Below are positions 26,687 through 35,780 of a DNA stretch of 64,000 nt, piece after piece. The position numbers were made by a program, and so were the translations under genes. Each line of letters begins with the position of its first letter. Position 1 is the stretch's first letter. The notes beneath the pieces were generated by a model. It worked only from the letters and a program-made list of their open reading frames with translations, was not told the origin of the DNA and made no database searches. The stretch is taken from the NCBI GenBank assembly GCA_021832345.1, contig JAKBKY010000001.1, forward strand, positions 582,385 to 646,384, written 5' to 3'. This DNA comes from a bacterium (GTDB taxonomy: Bacteria > Vulcanimicrobiota > Vulcanimicrobiia > Vulcanimicrobiales > Vulcanimicrobiaceae).

Positions 26687-27418
26687 GTGATGACGACGAC
26701 ACCGCTTCCCGCCGGCCCCCCGGACGATAAGGGCGCATTCGTGCGCGAGATGTTCGCACGCATTGCGCCGCGCTACGATGTTACAAACCGCGTGCTGACC
26801 GCCGGCATGGACGAGCGCTGGCGCCGCCGGGCGATCCGCTTGCTTGCGCCGCCCCACGGCGGCCGCATTCTCGACCTCTGCTGCGGCACCGGGGACATCG
26901 CCTTTCATCTCCTGCGGACCGATCCCAGCCTGCAGGTCACCGGCGTCGACTTCTGTGCGCCGATGCTCGAGGCGGCGCGTCGGCGGGCCGCCGCACAGGC
27001 GCCCATGGCCGTGACCTTCGTCGAAGGGGACGTGAGTGCGTTGCCGTTTGAGGATCGCTCCTTTGACGGCGCGACGATGGGGTTTAGCATGCGCAACGTC
27101 GTGGATATCGACCGCACGCTGCAAGAGATTCGGCGCGTGCTGCGGCCCGGCGCGCGGGTGGTCAACCTCGACGTGAGCAAAGCCCGCAACCGCGCCTGGA
27201 AGGCGTGCTTCGATCTCTACTTCTACCATGTCGTGCCGCTGGTCGGCGGCCTGGTCGGCGGTTCGAAGGACGCGTATGCGTATCTGCCGCAGTCGCTGAC
27301 GCATCACCCGAGCGCCGAGCAACTCGTCGAACGCTTCACGGCAGCCGGTTTCCGCGATGCGGGCTACGTGCCGCTCATGGGCGGAGCCATCGCAATCCAC
27401 TACGGGATCGCGCCTTGA
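26687..27418 (+). CDS. menG: Demethylmenaquinone/ubiquinone methyltransferase
   Basis: This class I SAM methyltransferase performs the C-methylation of the quinone ring late in menaquinone (or ubiquinone) synthesis. The 243-residue protein shows MFARIAPRYDVTNRVLTAGMD, the SAM loop ILDLCCGTGDIAFHLL, VEGDVSALPFEDRSFDGATMGFSMRNV and the C-terminal YLPQSLTHHPSAEQL, all UbiE/MenG hallmarks. A purine-rich GAGAG lies before the ATG pair. It overlaps the polyprenyl synthase start by one base, a pairing typical of menaquinone operons. Confidence 0.95.
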   Translation: MMTTTPLPAGPPDDKGAFVREMFARIAPRYDVTNRVLTAGMDERWRRRAIRLLAPPHGGRILDLCCGTGDIAFHLLRTDPSLQVTGVDFCAPMLEAARRRAAAQAPMAVTFVEGDVSALPFEDRSFDGATMGFSMRNVVDIDRTLQEIRRVLRPGARVVNLDVSKARNRAWKACFDLYFYHVVPLVGGLVGGSKDAYAYLPQSLTHHPSAEQLVERFTAAGFRDAGYVPLMGGAIAIHYGIAP

Positions 27419-28380
27419 TGCGGTCGCTCGCCGATGATGACGCCACGATGCAGTCACTCGTCGAAGCGTTCTTCAGCAATGGGTTCACGACCGATAACCC
27501 GCTGATCACCGAAGCCGTCAAGCGCATGCTGGCGGCAGGCGGAAAGCGACTGCGGCCGCGCATCGCGCTGCTGGCGGCGGAGGCGTGCGGCGGCAACGCC
27601 GCGGAGCATCTTCATCTGGCGGCGTACATGGAACTCATCCACGTTGCGACGCTCATTCACGACGATGTTGTCGATCGCGCGCAAGTGCGCCGCGGGGTGA
27701 ACGCGACGGCGGTGGATTACGGCAACCGCATCAGCGTGCTGGCGGGCGACTATCTCTTTGCATGGATCTTCAAGAACGTGACGGCCGGCTACGCGCCTCC
27801 GGTTCCGCACATTCTCTCGGCGACGCTGGCCTCCATCTGCGACGGCGAGGTCCTCCAGTTGCGTGGGTTAGGACGTTTGGACGTCAGCCTCGATGAGTAT
27901 GTCGAGGTCGCCCGCAAGAAGACCGCCTCGCTCTTTGCCGCGTCGGCTCAGTGCGGTGCGATCGTTGCCGGCGGCACCGCGGCGGAGATCGCCGCCTTGC
28001 ATGAGTACGGCCAAGCCTATGGCATCGCGTTTCAGATGCGCGACGATCTCCTCGACGTGATCGCCAGCCAACGAACCCTCGGCAAGCCGGTCGGCAACGA
28101 CGTTCGCGAGCGCAAGATGACCATTCCGATCATCCTAGCCCTGGCCACCGGCGACGTCGCCTTCACCGCCGACGTCAAACGGTGGTACCATGACGGAGAA
28201 GAGCAAGCGGTTGCTCCAATCTTGCGGGGCATCAGCGACCTCGATGCAACCAGCGCCACCCGGGAAGCGCTCTCGGCCTACGTCGTTCGCGCGAAGGCGG
28301 CGCTTGAACCCCTGGGAGCCTCTCCCGCCCGTACCGAACTACAGAAGCTTGCCGACGATCTCGTCGGCGAGGAGGATTAA
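27418..28380 (+). CDS. Polyprenyl diphosphate synthase
   Basis: The 320-residue enzyme elongates isoprenoid chains for the quinone tail. The first Asp-rich motif is LIHDDVVD, followed by RRGVNATA; the second is FQMRDDLLDV, and GKPVGNDVRERKMTIPIILAL is the expected downstream segment. The absence of bulky residues just before the first motif suits a medium to long chain product (C30-C40), but length cannot be fixed from sequence alone. ATG 27418 overlaps the menG stop, which supports this start. Confidence 0.94.
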   Translation: MRSLADDDATMQSLVEAFFSNGFTTDNPLITEAVKRMLAAGGKRLRPRIALLAAEACGGNAAEHLHLAAYMELIHVATLIHDDVVDRAQVRRGVNATAVDYGNRISVLAGDYLFAWIFKNVTAGYAPPVPHILSATLASICDGEVLQLRGLGRLDVSLDEYVEVARKKTASLFAASAQCGAIVAGGTAAEIAALHEYGQAYGIAFQMRDDLLDVIASQRTLGKPVGNDVRERKMTIPIILALATGDVAFTADVKRWYHDGEEQAVAPILRGISDLDATSATREALSAYVVRAKAALEPLGASPARTELQKLADDLVGEED

Positions 28381-28386
28381 CACTCG

Positions 28387-28689
28387 ATGCTCGTTCATCC
28401 CATGCTCGCATTCCTCGATACGCCGATCGTCATCGGCCTGATCGCACTTGCAGCCCTGCTCTTCGGAGCCGACAAGCTGCCTAAACTCGCGCGCAGCGCC
28501 GGTGAGGCAAAACGGGAGTTTCTCAAAGGTCAACTCGAAGCCGACGAGGCTGCCAATCAAGCGCGTGAAGACGCGCGGCGTCGCAGCGCCACGGAGTCTG
28601 CCGATCCGATGGACAACGTGCAGGCCGGCAGCATGGCCGGGTCAGCGGTGCCGTCGCCGGACCCCGGAAAAGGCACGCCGAGCTCCTAA
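28387..28689 (+). CDS. tatA: Sec-independent translocase subunit TatA/E
   Basis: The 100-residue protein has one N-terminal membrane helix (PIVIGLIALAALLF) followed by GADKLPKLARSAGEAKREF, the amphipathic helix with the FG-hinge equivalent seen in TatA, and a long disordered charged tail. It is the pore-forming component of the twin-arginine translocase. It sits seven bases after the prenyl synthase and three before tatC. The nearby Rieske protein has a twin-arginine motif and is a likely client. Confidence 0.92.
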   Translation: MLVHPMLAFLDTPIVIGLIALAALLFGADKLPKLARSAGEAKREFLKGQLEADEAANQAREDARRRSATESADPMDNVQAGSMAGSAVPSPDPGKGTPSS

Positions 28690-28692
28690 TCC

Positions 28693-29469
28693 GTGTTGGC
28701 GCAGCGACCCACTCCTCCCCACGACGATGCATCGCGCTGGGATCAGCGGGAGATGCCCTTTACCGAGCATCTGCGCGAACTGCGCACGCGGCTGTTGATC
28801 TCGATCGTCACGGTGGGAACGATCTCGCTCCTGCTCTTCTGGCCCTCCCAGTTCGCCATTCGCTGGATGGTTGCGACCTACTTCGGCGGCATTCAACTCC
28901 ACGCGTTCGGCCCTGCGGACGTCATCTTTACCGAATTCCGGTTTTCGATCATCGGCGGTCTCATTCTGGGCCTGCCGGTGCTCATGTACCAGCTCTGGAT
29001 GTTCGTCGTGCCGGCCATCCATCCGCGGACGCGCCGGATGGTCTACTCGTTTATCGTGCCGTCCTTGCTGCTGGCGTTCTTAGGGCTGGCCTTTGCCAAC
29101 TACGTCGTGATCCCGCGCGTCATCCATGCGCTCATCTCGATTACCGATGCAGTGGCCCAGCCCACCTTCGGCATCGCCCAGACGCTGAACTTTGTGATGA
29201 TCTTGCTTGGGCTCTTCGCCTTGATCTTCCAGACGCCGATCATTCTCGTCGGCTTGGCGCGGCTGGGGATCGTCAACGCCCGTATGCTCATGCGCTACCG
29301 GCGCAACGCCCTCTTCGGCTTCTTCGTCGCGGGTGGCATCAGTGCGCCCGACGGCAACCCGATTACTATGGCGTTACTGGCCTTGCCGATGTACGCGCTC
29401 TACGAATCGAGCATCTGGATCATCCTCGTGCTTGAGAAGTCGTGGCGCGTCGCCGTAAAACCGGCGTAG
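28693..29469 (+). CDS. tatC: Sec-independent translocase subunit TatC
   Basis: TatC binds twin-arginine signals in the inner membrane. The 258-residue product has six membrane helices and the family signatures MPFTEHLRELRTRLL at the N-terminus, FTEFRFSIIGGLILGLPVLMYQLW after helix 2, and the FAFLGLAFANYV-like helix 3. Translation starts at GTG 28693. The C-terminal helices end GISAPDGNPITMALLALPMYALYE, also standard. The order tatA-tatC-resB-ccsA links protein export with cytochrome c assembly. Confidence 0.96.
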   Translation: MLAQRPTPPHDDASRWDQREMPFTEHLRELRTRLLISIVTVGTISLLLFWPSQFAIRWMVATYFGGIQLHAFGPADVIFTEFRFSIIGGLILGLPVLMYQLWMFVVPAIHPRTRRMVYSFIVPSLLLAFLGLAFANYVVIPRVIHALISITDAVAQPTFGIAQTLNFVMILLGLFALIFQTPIILVGLARLGIVNARMLMRYRRNALFGFFVAGGISAPDGNPITMALLALPMYALYESSIWIILVLEKSWRVAVKPA

Positions 29470-29479
29470 GCTGGTAGCG

Positions 29480-30829
29480 ATGCATCTGCGTGCTCTCTAC
29501 GACGATTTCTTGCGCACGTTCTCGAGCGTGCTCTTTGCCGTCTCACTCTTTAGCGTATGGGGCATCTTCACGCTCATCGGCGTCGTCGTCAAGCAAGGCG
29601 AAGATCCGTCCTATTACTTCGCCAACTTTGCAGCTCCGCTGGCGCGCGGAATGTTGCGCTTGGACTTCACCAACATCTATCATAGCCCGTGGTATATCGG
29701 AATCATCGCGCTGATTCTCACCTCGCTCACCGTTGCGACCTTCAAACGCGTCATTCCCGCGCGCATGCCGCCGCTCAACCCCGTGAAGATCGAGATGATC
29801 CCGTTGCACGCGATGATCGACGTTCCCGGTGATGAAGCAAGCGTGCGGCAGCGAGTGGAAGCCTTCTTCCGCAAGCGCGGTTGGCTGCTGCGCAAACGCG
29901 ACTTCGATGGCACGGAGTGGACGTTTGCCGATAAGCACGACTGGGCGCGTCGCGGGGTGCTCGTCGCCCATATCGGCTTCGTCATCATCGCCGTCGGCAC
30001 GACGCTCTACTGGTGGAAGGGCTTTGCCGGCGATGCGATCGTGCTGACGGGTCAAGCGGTCGAGATTCCGCAGACGCACGCGATCATCAAACTCGATCGC
30101 TTTCGCTATTCCATTCGACCGATCATGACCAAGAGCGGGGTGGTCTATGAGCCCATCGACTACGTCTCTCACGTGACGGTGACGGGTAAGAACGGCATCC
30201 CGACGCCGATGACGATTCGCGTCAATCACCCCATCAATGTCAACGGCACGCTCTACTACCAGTCGAGTTATGGCTTTGGAATGCGGTTTCTGATCAAGCA
30301 TAGGGGCCGGATCATGCGCGCGCTTTCGCAGCGCACGTACCTGCCTGGGAGTGCGTTTACGTTGACGGGGACGAGCATCGCCGTGCAGTTCGCACAGTTT
30401 GTTCCAACGGTCGATCCGCGCACCCATCTGCCTTCGCCCGACCCTCGGGTCAACAACCCGGCGGTGGTGCTCGCTGCCACAAGTGCCGGCCAACCGATCG
30501 GCGAAACGCTCGTTCCGTTGAGGCACACCGTCTCGCTTGGTAATGGTTGGGTCGTCACGCCGCAGCGCTACGTCCTCTTCACCGGATTGCAGTACCGCTA
30601 CGATCCGGGCGTGCTTTTTGTCGGAATCGGAGCGTTTGTGTTGCTGGCCGGGGTCATCATCTCGCTCGTCCTGGTGCCTGCGCGTCTGCACGTCCGCGTC
30701 GATCCCTCAAAAGGCGGCACGACCCGGGTCGGCGTTGCGGCCACGACGCTGAAGGGGTACGATATCTTCGAAACTGAGTTTCGCGAGTTGATCGCGGCAT
30801 TTACCCGTGCGGAGGTCGATCCAAACTAA
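29480..30829 (+). CDS. resB: Cytochrome c biogenesis protein ResB/Ccs1
   Basis: The 449-residue protein is one half of the system II heme-handling complex, which moves heme across the membrane and attaches it to apocytochrome c. Three N-terminal membrane helices (the first FLRTFSSVLFAVSLFSVWGIFTLIGVVV), a large extracytoplasmic domain (NHPINVNGTLYYQSSYG is characteristic) and a last helix near residue 390 agree with the family. Its stop overlaps ccsA by one base (TAATG). Cytochromes served include the c-domain of the cytochrome b fusion downstream. Confidence 0.93.
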   Translation: MHLRALYDDFLRTFSSVLFAVSLFSVWGIFTLIGVVVKQGEDPSYYFANFAAPLARGMLRLDFTNIYHSPWYIGIIALILTSLTVATFKRVIPARMPPLNPVKIEMIPLHAMIDVPGDEASVRQRVEAFFRKRGWLLRKRDFDGTEWTFADKHDWARRGVLVAHIGFVIIAVGTTLYWWKGFAGDAIVLTGQAVEIPQTHAIIKLDRFRYSIRPIMTKSGVVYEPIDYVSHVTVTGKNGIPTPMTIRVNHPINVNGTLYYQSSYGFGMRFLIKHRGRIMRALSQRTYLPGSAFTLTGTSIAVQFAQFVPTVDPRTHLPSPDPRVNNPAVVLAATSAGQPIGETLVPLRHTVSLGNGWVVTPQRYVLFTGLQYRYDPGVLFVGIGAFVLLAGVIISLVLVPARLHVRVDPSKGGTTRVGVAATTLKGYDIFETEFRELIAAFTRAEVDPN

Positions 30830-31830
30830 TGCATACGAAGATGACGCTCGATGCCGTCCTGATGGTCATTGCGTTGGCATCCTACGCGGTCGCAGCGCTG
30901 GCGCTCTTGGCGTATTTTTTCTCCCGCGAGGATTGGTTGCGCAATCTCGGCGCCTCGCTTGCCATCGCCGGCTGCATCTCGCAGTTTGTGCAGTTCGTCG
31001 CGCGTTACGAACTCACCGGAATCTGGCCGTTTCTCAACCTCTATGGGTCGATCTCGCTCTTCACGGCGATGTCGGTAGCGATCTACTTGTACTTCGCGTT
31101 CCGGTACAAGATATGGTTCGCGGGCGGTTTCTTGCTGCTGATCGCCGCCGTCTTTCTCGCCTACGGCATCACGTGGAATGAAGGCGCGATGCCGGCGGTC
31201 CCATCGCTGCAGTCGTACTGGGCGAAGATCCACGTCCCGATCGTGGTCGCCTCATACGCGGCGTTTCTGGTCTCATTCGTCCTCTCGTGCGTCTATCTGC
31301 TCAAGTACTACAGCGAACGTTACTTTGCCGGTCCCTTCGCCAAAGCATCGGTCTCCGGCACAGGGGTTGCGGCGATGAGTATGCCCGGTGGCCCCGTCCA
31401 CCCCACGACGATCGATCAGGACGAGGCGAATCCGAAGCTGCGGGTCCTCGGCCAGACGCCCGCCATCGCTGCGGCTGCAGCTCAAGGCAACGCCGTCGCG
31501 CTCTGGCTTGAAGGTTTGCCCACCCTGCCCCAGCTCGATATCCTCGTCTATCGCGCGGTCGCCATCGGGCTGCCGCTGCTCACCCTGGGAATCATCACCG
31601 GAGCGATGTGGGCGCATGAGGCCTGGGGCGCCTATTGGCAGTGGGACCCAAAGGAGACGGCGGCGCTCTTCTCGTGGATCGTCTATGCCTCGTACCTGCA
31701 TCTGCACACCCGCGGCCAGTGGCGCGGCCTGCGCGTCAACTGGGTCAGCGTCATCGGCTTTGCCTCGATCATCTTCTGCTACCTCGGAGTTAACATCTGG
31801 ATCAGCGGCCTGCATAGCTACGCGCGCTGA
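30829..31830 (+). CDS. ccsA: Cytochrome c biogenesis protein CcsA/ResC
   Basis: This 333-residue polytopic protein has about eight membrane helices and the tryptophan-rich heme-binding WWD-type motif as GAYWQWDPKETAALFSW. Conserved histidines (WAHEAWG, YLHLHTRG) fit heme ligands. A cytoplasmic-type insertion of about 80 residues between helices (from FAKASVSG to AVALWLEG) is longer than in many homologues. It works with ResB in apocytochrome hemylation at the outer face of the inner membrane. Confidence 0.94.
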   Translation: MHTKMTLDAVLMVIALASYAVAALALLAYFFSREDWLRNLGASLAIAGCISQFVQFVARYELTGIWPFLNLYGSISLFTAMSVAIYLYFAFRYKIWFAGGFLLLIAAVFLAYGITWNEGAMPAVPSLQSYWAKIHVPIVVASYAAFLVSFVLSCVYLLKYYSERYFAGPFAKASVSGTGVAAMSMPGGPVHPTTIDQDEANPKLRVLGQTPAIAAAAAQGNAVALWLEGLPTLPQLDILVYRAVAIGLPLLTLGIITGAMWAHEAWGAYWQWDPKETAALFSWIVYASYLHLHTRGQWRGLRVNWVSVIGFASIIFCYLGVNIWISGLHSYAR

Positions 31831-31971
31831 CGCGCGCCCTCGCCGTGGCTTGACCGCGCCGGGCGGATTTCCCGGCGTTCCGAGATTTGTCGAGGGGGTT
31901 TCTAAGAGGTCGCGCGTAGAATCGAGCCTAAATACCGAACCGTCTTCCACTTGCTTTTCGGAGAGTACACC

Positions 31972-32637
31972 TTGTCGAAACATGGAGCTGACACCCCTGA
32001 GGGTGCTTCGCATTCCGCTACTGACGATCCCGGGACTCCGCAAGAGATCAGCCGGCGTACCTTTATGGCACGCTCGGTCGTTCTGATGAGCGGATTAATC
32101 GGCGTGGGCCTGGCGATTCCGATCGTCGGATCGTTCGTCCCGTCGGGCAATCTCGGCAAGGGCAGTTGGGCCCCGCTGGATGCAGCCGAGTGGCAGACGC
32201 TGCAGACGACCACCACGAAGCCGGTGAAGATCTCGTTCTTGCTCAAGTCTAAGGACGCTTATCTCCCAGAGCAAGTCTCTCATGAGTACGTCTGGGGCAT
32301 CAAAGTTGCCCCGGCCAAGTTCCAAGCGGTGCGACCCGACCTCTTCGTAAAAGGCGGCCCCGCGTCGGTGGGCTATCCGCCCATCAACCTGGGGTTTGTC
32401 CTCTTCAGCCCGATCTGCCCGCACTTGGGCTGTCGCTACAACTGGGACGGGCCCAGCAATAAGTTCTTGTGCCCGTGTCACGGCTCGGTGTACACGTTGC
32501 TCGGTGAGCACATCGCGGGCCCTGCGCCGCGCGGCCTCGATCCGTTGCCGCTGAAGGAACAGAACGGCACCGCTGAGGTTACTTGGATTCACTATGAGAC
32601 GATGACGCCCGACCGCATCATCATCTCGTACCAATAG
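31972..32637 (+). CDS. Rieske [2Fe-2S] protein of a bc-type complex
   Basis: The 221-residue product begins at TTG 31972, just after the Shine-Dalgarno GGAGAG. A twin-arginine motif (SRRTFMARS) precedes the single membrane helix (VVLMSGLIGVGLAIPIVGSF). The cluster ligands are in CPHLGC and CPCHGS, giving two Cys and two His. It is nine bases upstream of the cytochrome b gene, so the two form a quinol-oxidising complex at the membrane. Export through the Tat system encoded upstream is likely. Confidence 0.95.
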   Translation: MSKHGADTPEGASHSATDDPGTPQEISRRTFMARSVVLMSGLIGVGLAIPIVGSFVPSGNLGKGSWAPLDAAEWQTLQTTTTKPVKISFLLKSKDAYLPEQVSHEYVWGIKVAPAKFQAVRPDLFVKGGPASVGYPPINLGFVLFSPICPHLGCRYNWDGPSNKFLCPCHGSVYTLLGEHIAGPAPRGLDPLPLKEQNGTAEVTWIHYETMTPDRIIISYQ

Positions 32638-32646
32638 GAGAGAAGG

Positions 32647-34101
32647 ATGCTCGACTGGTTAGATTCACGCACCGGCCTCATCACGCAGGCACAGAACTTC
32701 CTCAAAGAAGATGTTCCCGGCGGCGCCAGCTACTGGTACGTCTTCGGCAGTGCGACGCTCTTCGCGATGATCATCCAGATCGTCACCGGGATCTTCCTGA
32801 CGTTCTTCTACGCGCCGTCGGCTGCGACCGCATGGGAGTCCACCCGGGCGATCTACGCCAACCCCTTCCAGCACTTCGTGCTTTCGATGCACTATTGGGG
32901 CTCCTCCGCGATGATCGCGCTGGTCTTCCTGCACTTGCTCCAAGTGCTGATCTGGGGTGCGTACAAGTCGCCGCGCGAGATTCAATGGATCGTCGGCGTC
33001 CTGTTGCTCATCGTGACGCTCGTGCTTGGGTTCACCGGATATCTCTTGCCGTGGGATATGAACGCCTACTTCGCCTCGCAGGTGGCGTTGAACATGGCCA
33101 GCAGTGCGCCGGTCGCCGGTCCCCTGATTCAGCACATCTTGCAGGGCGGCGCCGTCATGGGCACCGCCACCATCAACCGCTTCTTCGGCCTGCACGTCTG
33201 GCTGATGCCGGCGATGCTCGTACTCCTGGTCGGCGCGCACCTGGCGATCCTGCGCCACAACGGCCCGGCGGGCCCCGCCGTCGACGATCCGCGGCCGTTG
33301 AAGAAGGGCCGCTTCTACCCGGATCAAGTCTTCATGGATACGGTCGTTTCGTTCGGCGTCTTCATCGTGATCTTGTTGCTGGCGTGGTTTGCGCCACCGT
33401 TCCTCGACGCCAAGGCCAATCCGAACGTCTTTTTCATCCCATATCCGGCGTGGTACTTCCTCTCGCTCTTCGGCTTGCTGAACCTTGTGCCGCACCAGTT
33501 TGATCTCTTCGCAACGATCGTCATCCCGACGGCCTTTATCATCATCCTCTTCGCGGTGCCGTGGCTCGATCGCTCGATCTCGCGCACGACCGGTTCGCGC
33601 AAGGGCATGATGTGGGGAACCGCAGTCGTGGTGGCCGCCGTCATCGGTCTGTCGATCTTCAGCCAAGTCTCGATCATGGGCAAACAAGCGGCAGCGGCAC
33701 AACTGGCGCCGCCTCCGCCGGTCGCCTCGACCTCCACCTCATCGAGCGCGAGTTCTGCGACCGTGGCTTCCACATCGTCGAGCCCCGGCGCGCGGGTCTT
33801 CAGCCAAAGCTGTTCCGCTTGTCACGGTGCAACGGGGATGGGGCAGCCGGGTGCGATCCCACCGCTGGCCAACAATCCGTTTGTGACCGGCCCCGCCAAC
33901 GCCGTGATCGGCGTCGTGCTCAACGGTCTTCACGGAGCCATTACCGTCAACGGCCGGAGCTACAACAGCATGATGCCGACGTGGAAGGGCAACCTCACCA
34001 ACAAGCAGATCGCGGAAGTCATTACCTATATCCGCGGTTCGCTCGGGAAGAACAAAGCCTCGGCCGTCACCACGGCTCAAGTCGCCGCCCACAAACCGTA
34101 G
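32647..34101 (+). CDS. Cytochrome b fused to C-terminal cytochrome c
   Basis: The 484-residue protein combines a full cytochrome b with a c-type heme domain. The b part has paired histidines in VLSMHYWGSSAMIALVFLHLL and in FFGLHVWLMPAMLVLLVGAH, plus GYLLPWDMNAYFA and the quinol-site-like FIPYPAWYFLSLFGLL, the form of the PEWY motif seen in some b6-type proteins. A Ser/Thr/Ala/Pro linker leads to CSACH (residues 389-393), with a later methionine (SMMPTW) as sixth ligand candidate. With the Rieske gene it would pass quinol electrons to its own tethered c heme. Confidence 0.93.
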   Translation: MLDWLDSRTGLITQAQNFLKEDVPGGASYWYVFGSATLFAMIIQIVTGIFLTFFYAPSAATAWESTRAIYANPFQHFVLSMHYWGSSAMIALVFLHLLQVLIWGAYKSPREIQWIVGVLLLIVTLVLGFTGYLLPWDMNAYFASQVALNMASSAPVAGPLIQHILQGGAVMGTATINRFFGLHVWLMPAMLVLLVGAHLAILRHNGPAGPAVDDPRPLKKGRFYPDQVFMDTVVSFGVFIVILLLAWFAPPFLDAKANPNVFFIPYPAWYFLSLFGLLNLVPHQFDLFATIVIPTAFIIILFAVPWLDRSISRTTGSRKGMMWGTAVVVAAVIGLSIFSQVSIMGKQAAAAQLAPPPPVASTSTSSSASSATVASTSSSPGARVFSQSCSACHGATGMGQPGAIPPLANNPFVTGPANAVIGVVLNGLHGAITVNGRSYNSMMPTWKGNLTNKQIAEVITYIRGSLGKNKASAVTTAQVAAHKP

Positions 34102-34106
34102 CGCGG

Positions 34107-35744
34107 TTACGATGTGCAGGCCGGGCCGTGGTAGAGGACGAGCGCGGCCTTCCCTGCACGAGTGATGAAGCGCACCTCGCGTCCATAGGTGGGTAACGGC
34201 CCGGCGGGCGCAACGACGAACACCCGACGAGCGGTGCAGATAATCGAACGCGGGGCGACATGGTGTGCGCCGTTGCCGTCGTGCGGGGACAACGCATAGA
34301 CGGGAGGCGCGGTGTAGAAGAGCAACGCGTTGCCCCCGGCGAGATGCTCGATCGCGACCGCGTCGCCCGGACGGCGCAGACGATCGATGACCGCAGCGAG
34401 CTTCGGAATGGGCTTGAATCGCTCGGTCTGCGGCACCGCGAAGATGGCCAAGACATCGACTGCTACCAGCATCGCCGCAGCCAGCGCATAGAGACCAAAC
34501 GTTGAACCGCGGCGCAGCGCCAGCATGACGGTGGTGAGGATCGATCCGGCGACGATGGCGCCGCCCATAACGAGGAGGTCGGGCACGAGCGCTAAGGTGT
34601 CGTTCGTCAGGCGATTGTCGCGTGCAAAGAGCGCGACGCCGATTGCCACAAGCGCCACGGTGACCGGGACCGCACCCGCCGAGATCGTTGCCGCTCGCGA
34701 GGAGCCGCGCCGAGCGACGTCGTCGAAGTAGAGCGCCAGCAGCAGCGCAAACGCCGGGAACTCGAGTGCAATATAGTTGGGGAGTTTCGTCCTGGCAAAG
34801 CTGAAGAAGAGAAACGGAACGACCGCCCATACGACGGCCAGGCGCAGCAGGCGCGCCAGGTTCGCATCGACGCTGTTGGCACGCAGGCGCTGCACGGCGA
34901 ATGCGGCTGCAACCGGAAGAAATGCGATCCACGGAAAGAACCCCAGGATGACGACCGGGATGTAGTACCAGATCGGCCCGGCCTGATTCTCGATGACGCC
35001 GGTGTAGCGGCCGATGGTGTAGTGGCCGATCAGCGTCACGATCGACCCGAGCCCGGTACGCATGCCAAGCAACACCAGCCACGGCGCGACGATGAGGACG
35101 AAACCGGCCAGGCCTGCAATCCAGGCCCGGGGCGACCAGGCGTAGGTCCGTTCCATGCGCCGATTCCAGAGGTAGTAGGGCACGATGACGAGCAGCGCCG
35201 CGACCGGCGCCACCGGGCCCTTGGCCAGAAAACCGAAGCCGGCGGCGATCCAGCCGTAGACGGCATAGCGATCGCGTCCCGTCTCAAGCGCACGGAACCA
35301 CCAGAAGATGCTCAAGCTCACGGCCAAATCGAGCAGTGCGTCCATGATCGCCAGGCGCCCCATGATCGCTTGCATCAGGCATGTGGACAGGATGACGCCG
35401 GCATAGATGCCGGCCCGCGTACCACGCTGGCGCGCGACCGCATACCCGGTCATCCCGCCCATCGCAATCGTGGCCAACGCCGACGGAAGTCGTAGAGCAA
35501 AGCTTGTCACGCCGAAAAGCTTGGCGAAGATCGCAGCGATCCAGAAGTAGAGTGGCGGCTGGACGAACCAGGGGTGCCCATTGGAGTGCATGACGATCCA
35601 GTCGCCGGTCAACAGGATCTCGCGAGCGACCTCTCCGTAGGCGGTCTCGCTGTTATCCCAGAGGGTTCCGACACCTAGCCCAGGCAAGGTTGCCAGCGCT
35701 GCAATCGCTGCACCCACAAGAGCGGCGCGTAGTGGTTTGCTCAT
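34107..35744 (-). CDS. ArnT/PMT-type membrane glycosyltransferase (GT39/GT83 like)
   Basis: The roughly 545-residue protein has about a dozen membrane helices and the N-terminal loop with DNSETAYGEVAREILLTGDWI, the acidic catalytic region of lipid-linked sugar transferases such as ArnT. HSNGHPWFVQPPLYFW follows, also typical of the family. A C-terminal extracytoplasmic domain of about 100 residues ends the chain. It would move a sugar from a polyprenyl carrier onto lipid or protein outside the inner membrane; the acceptor is unknown. ATG 35765 is an alternative start. It is divergent from the tetrapyrrole operon. Confidence 0.85.
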   Translation of the reverse strand: MSKPLRAALVGAAIAALATLPGLGVGTLWDNSETAYGEVAREILLTGDWIVMHSNGHPWFVQPPLYFWIAAIFAKLFGVTSFALRLPSALATIAMGGMTGYAVARQRGTRAGIYAGVILSTCLMQAIMGRLAIMDALLDLAVSLSIFWWFRALETGRDRYAVYGWIAAGFGFLAKGPVAPVAALLVIVPYYLWNRRMERTYAWSPRAWIAGLAGFVLIVAPWLVLLGMRTGLGSIVTLIGHYTIGRYTGVIENQAGPIWYYIPVVILGFFPWIAFLPVAAAFAVQRLRANSVDANLARLLRLAVVWAVVPFLFFSFARTKLPNYIALEFPAFALLLALYFDDVARRGSSRAATISAGAVPVTVALVAIGVALFARDNRLTNDTLALVPDLLVMGGAIVAGSILTTVMLALRRGSTFGLYALAAAMLVAVDVLAIFAVPQTERFKPIPKLAAVIDRLRRPGDAVAIEHLAGGNALLFYTAPPVYALSPHDGNGAHHVAPRSIICTARRVFVVAPAGPLPTYGREVRFITRAGKAALVLYHGPACTS

Positions 35745-35780
35745 CGCGCGGGCAGATTTTGGCATCGCGATGCGGAAGTC

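Noticed and set aside
29543-30691. A 382-codon minus-strand frame opposite resB
   Set aside because: The product is an Arg/Asp/His-rich chain typical of a shadow frame, whereas the plus strand encodes a clear ResB.
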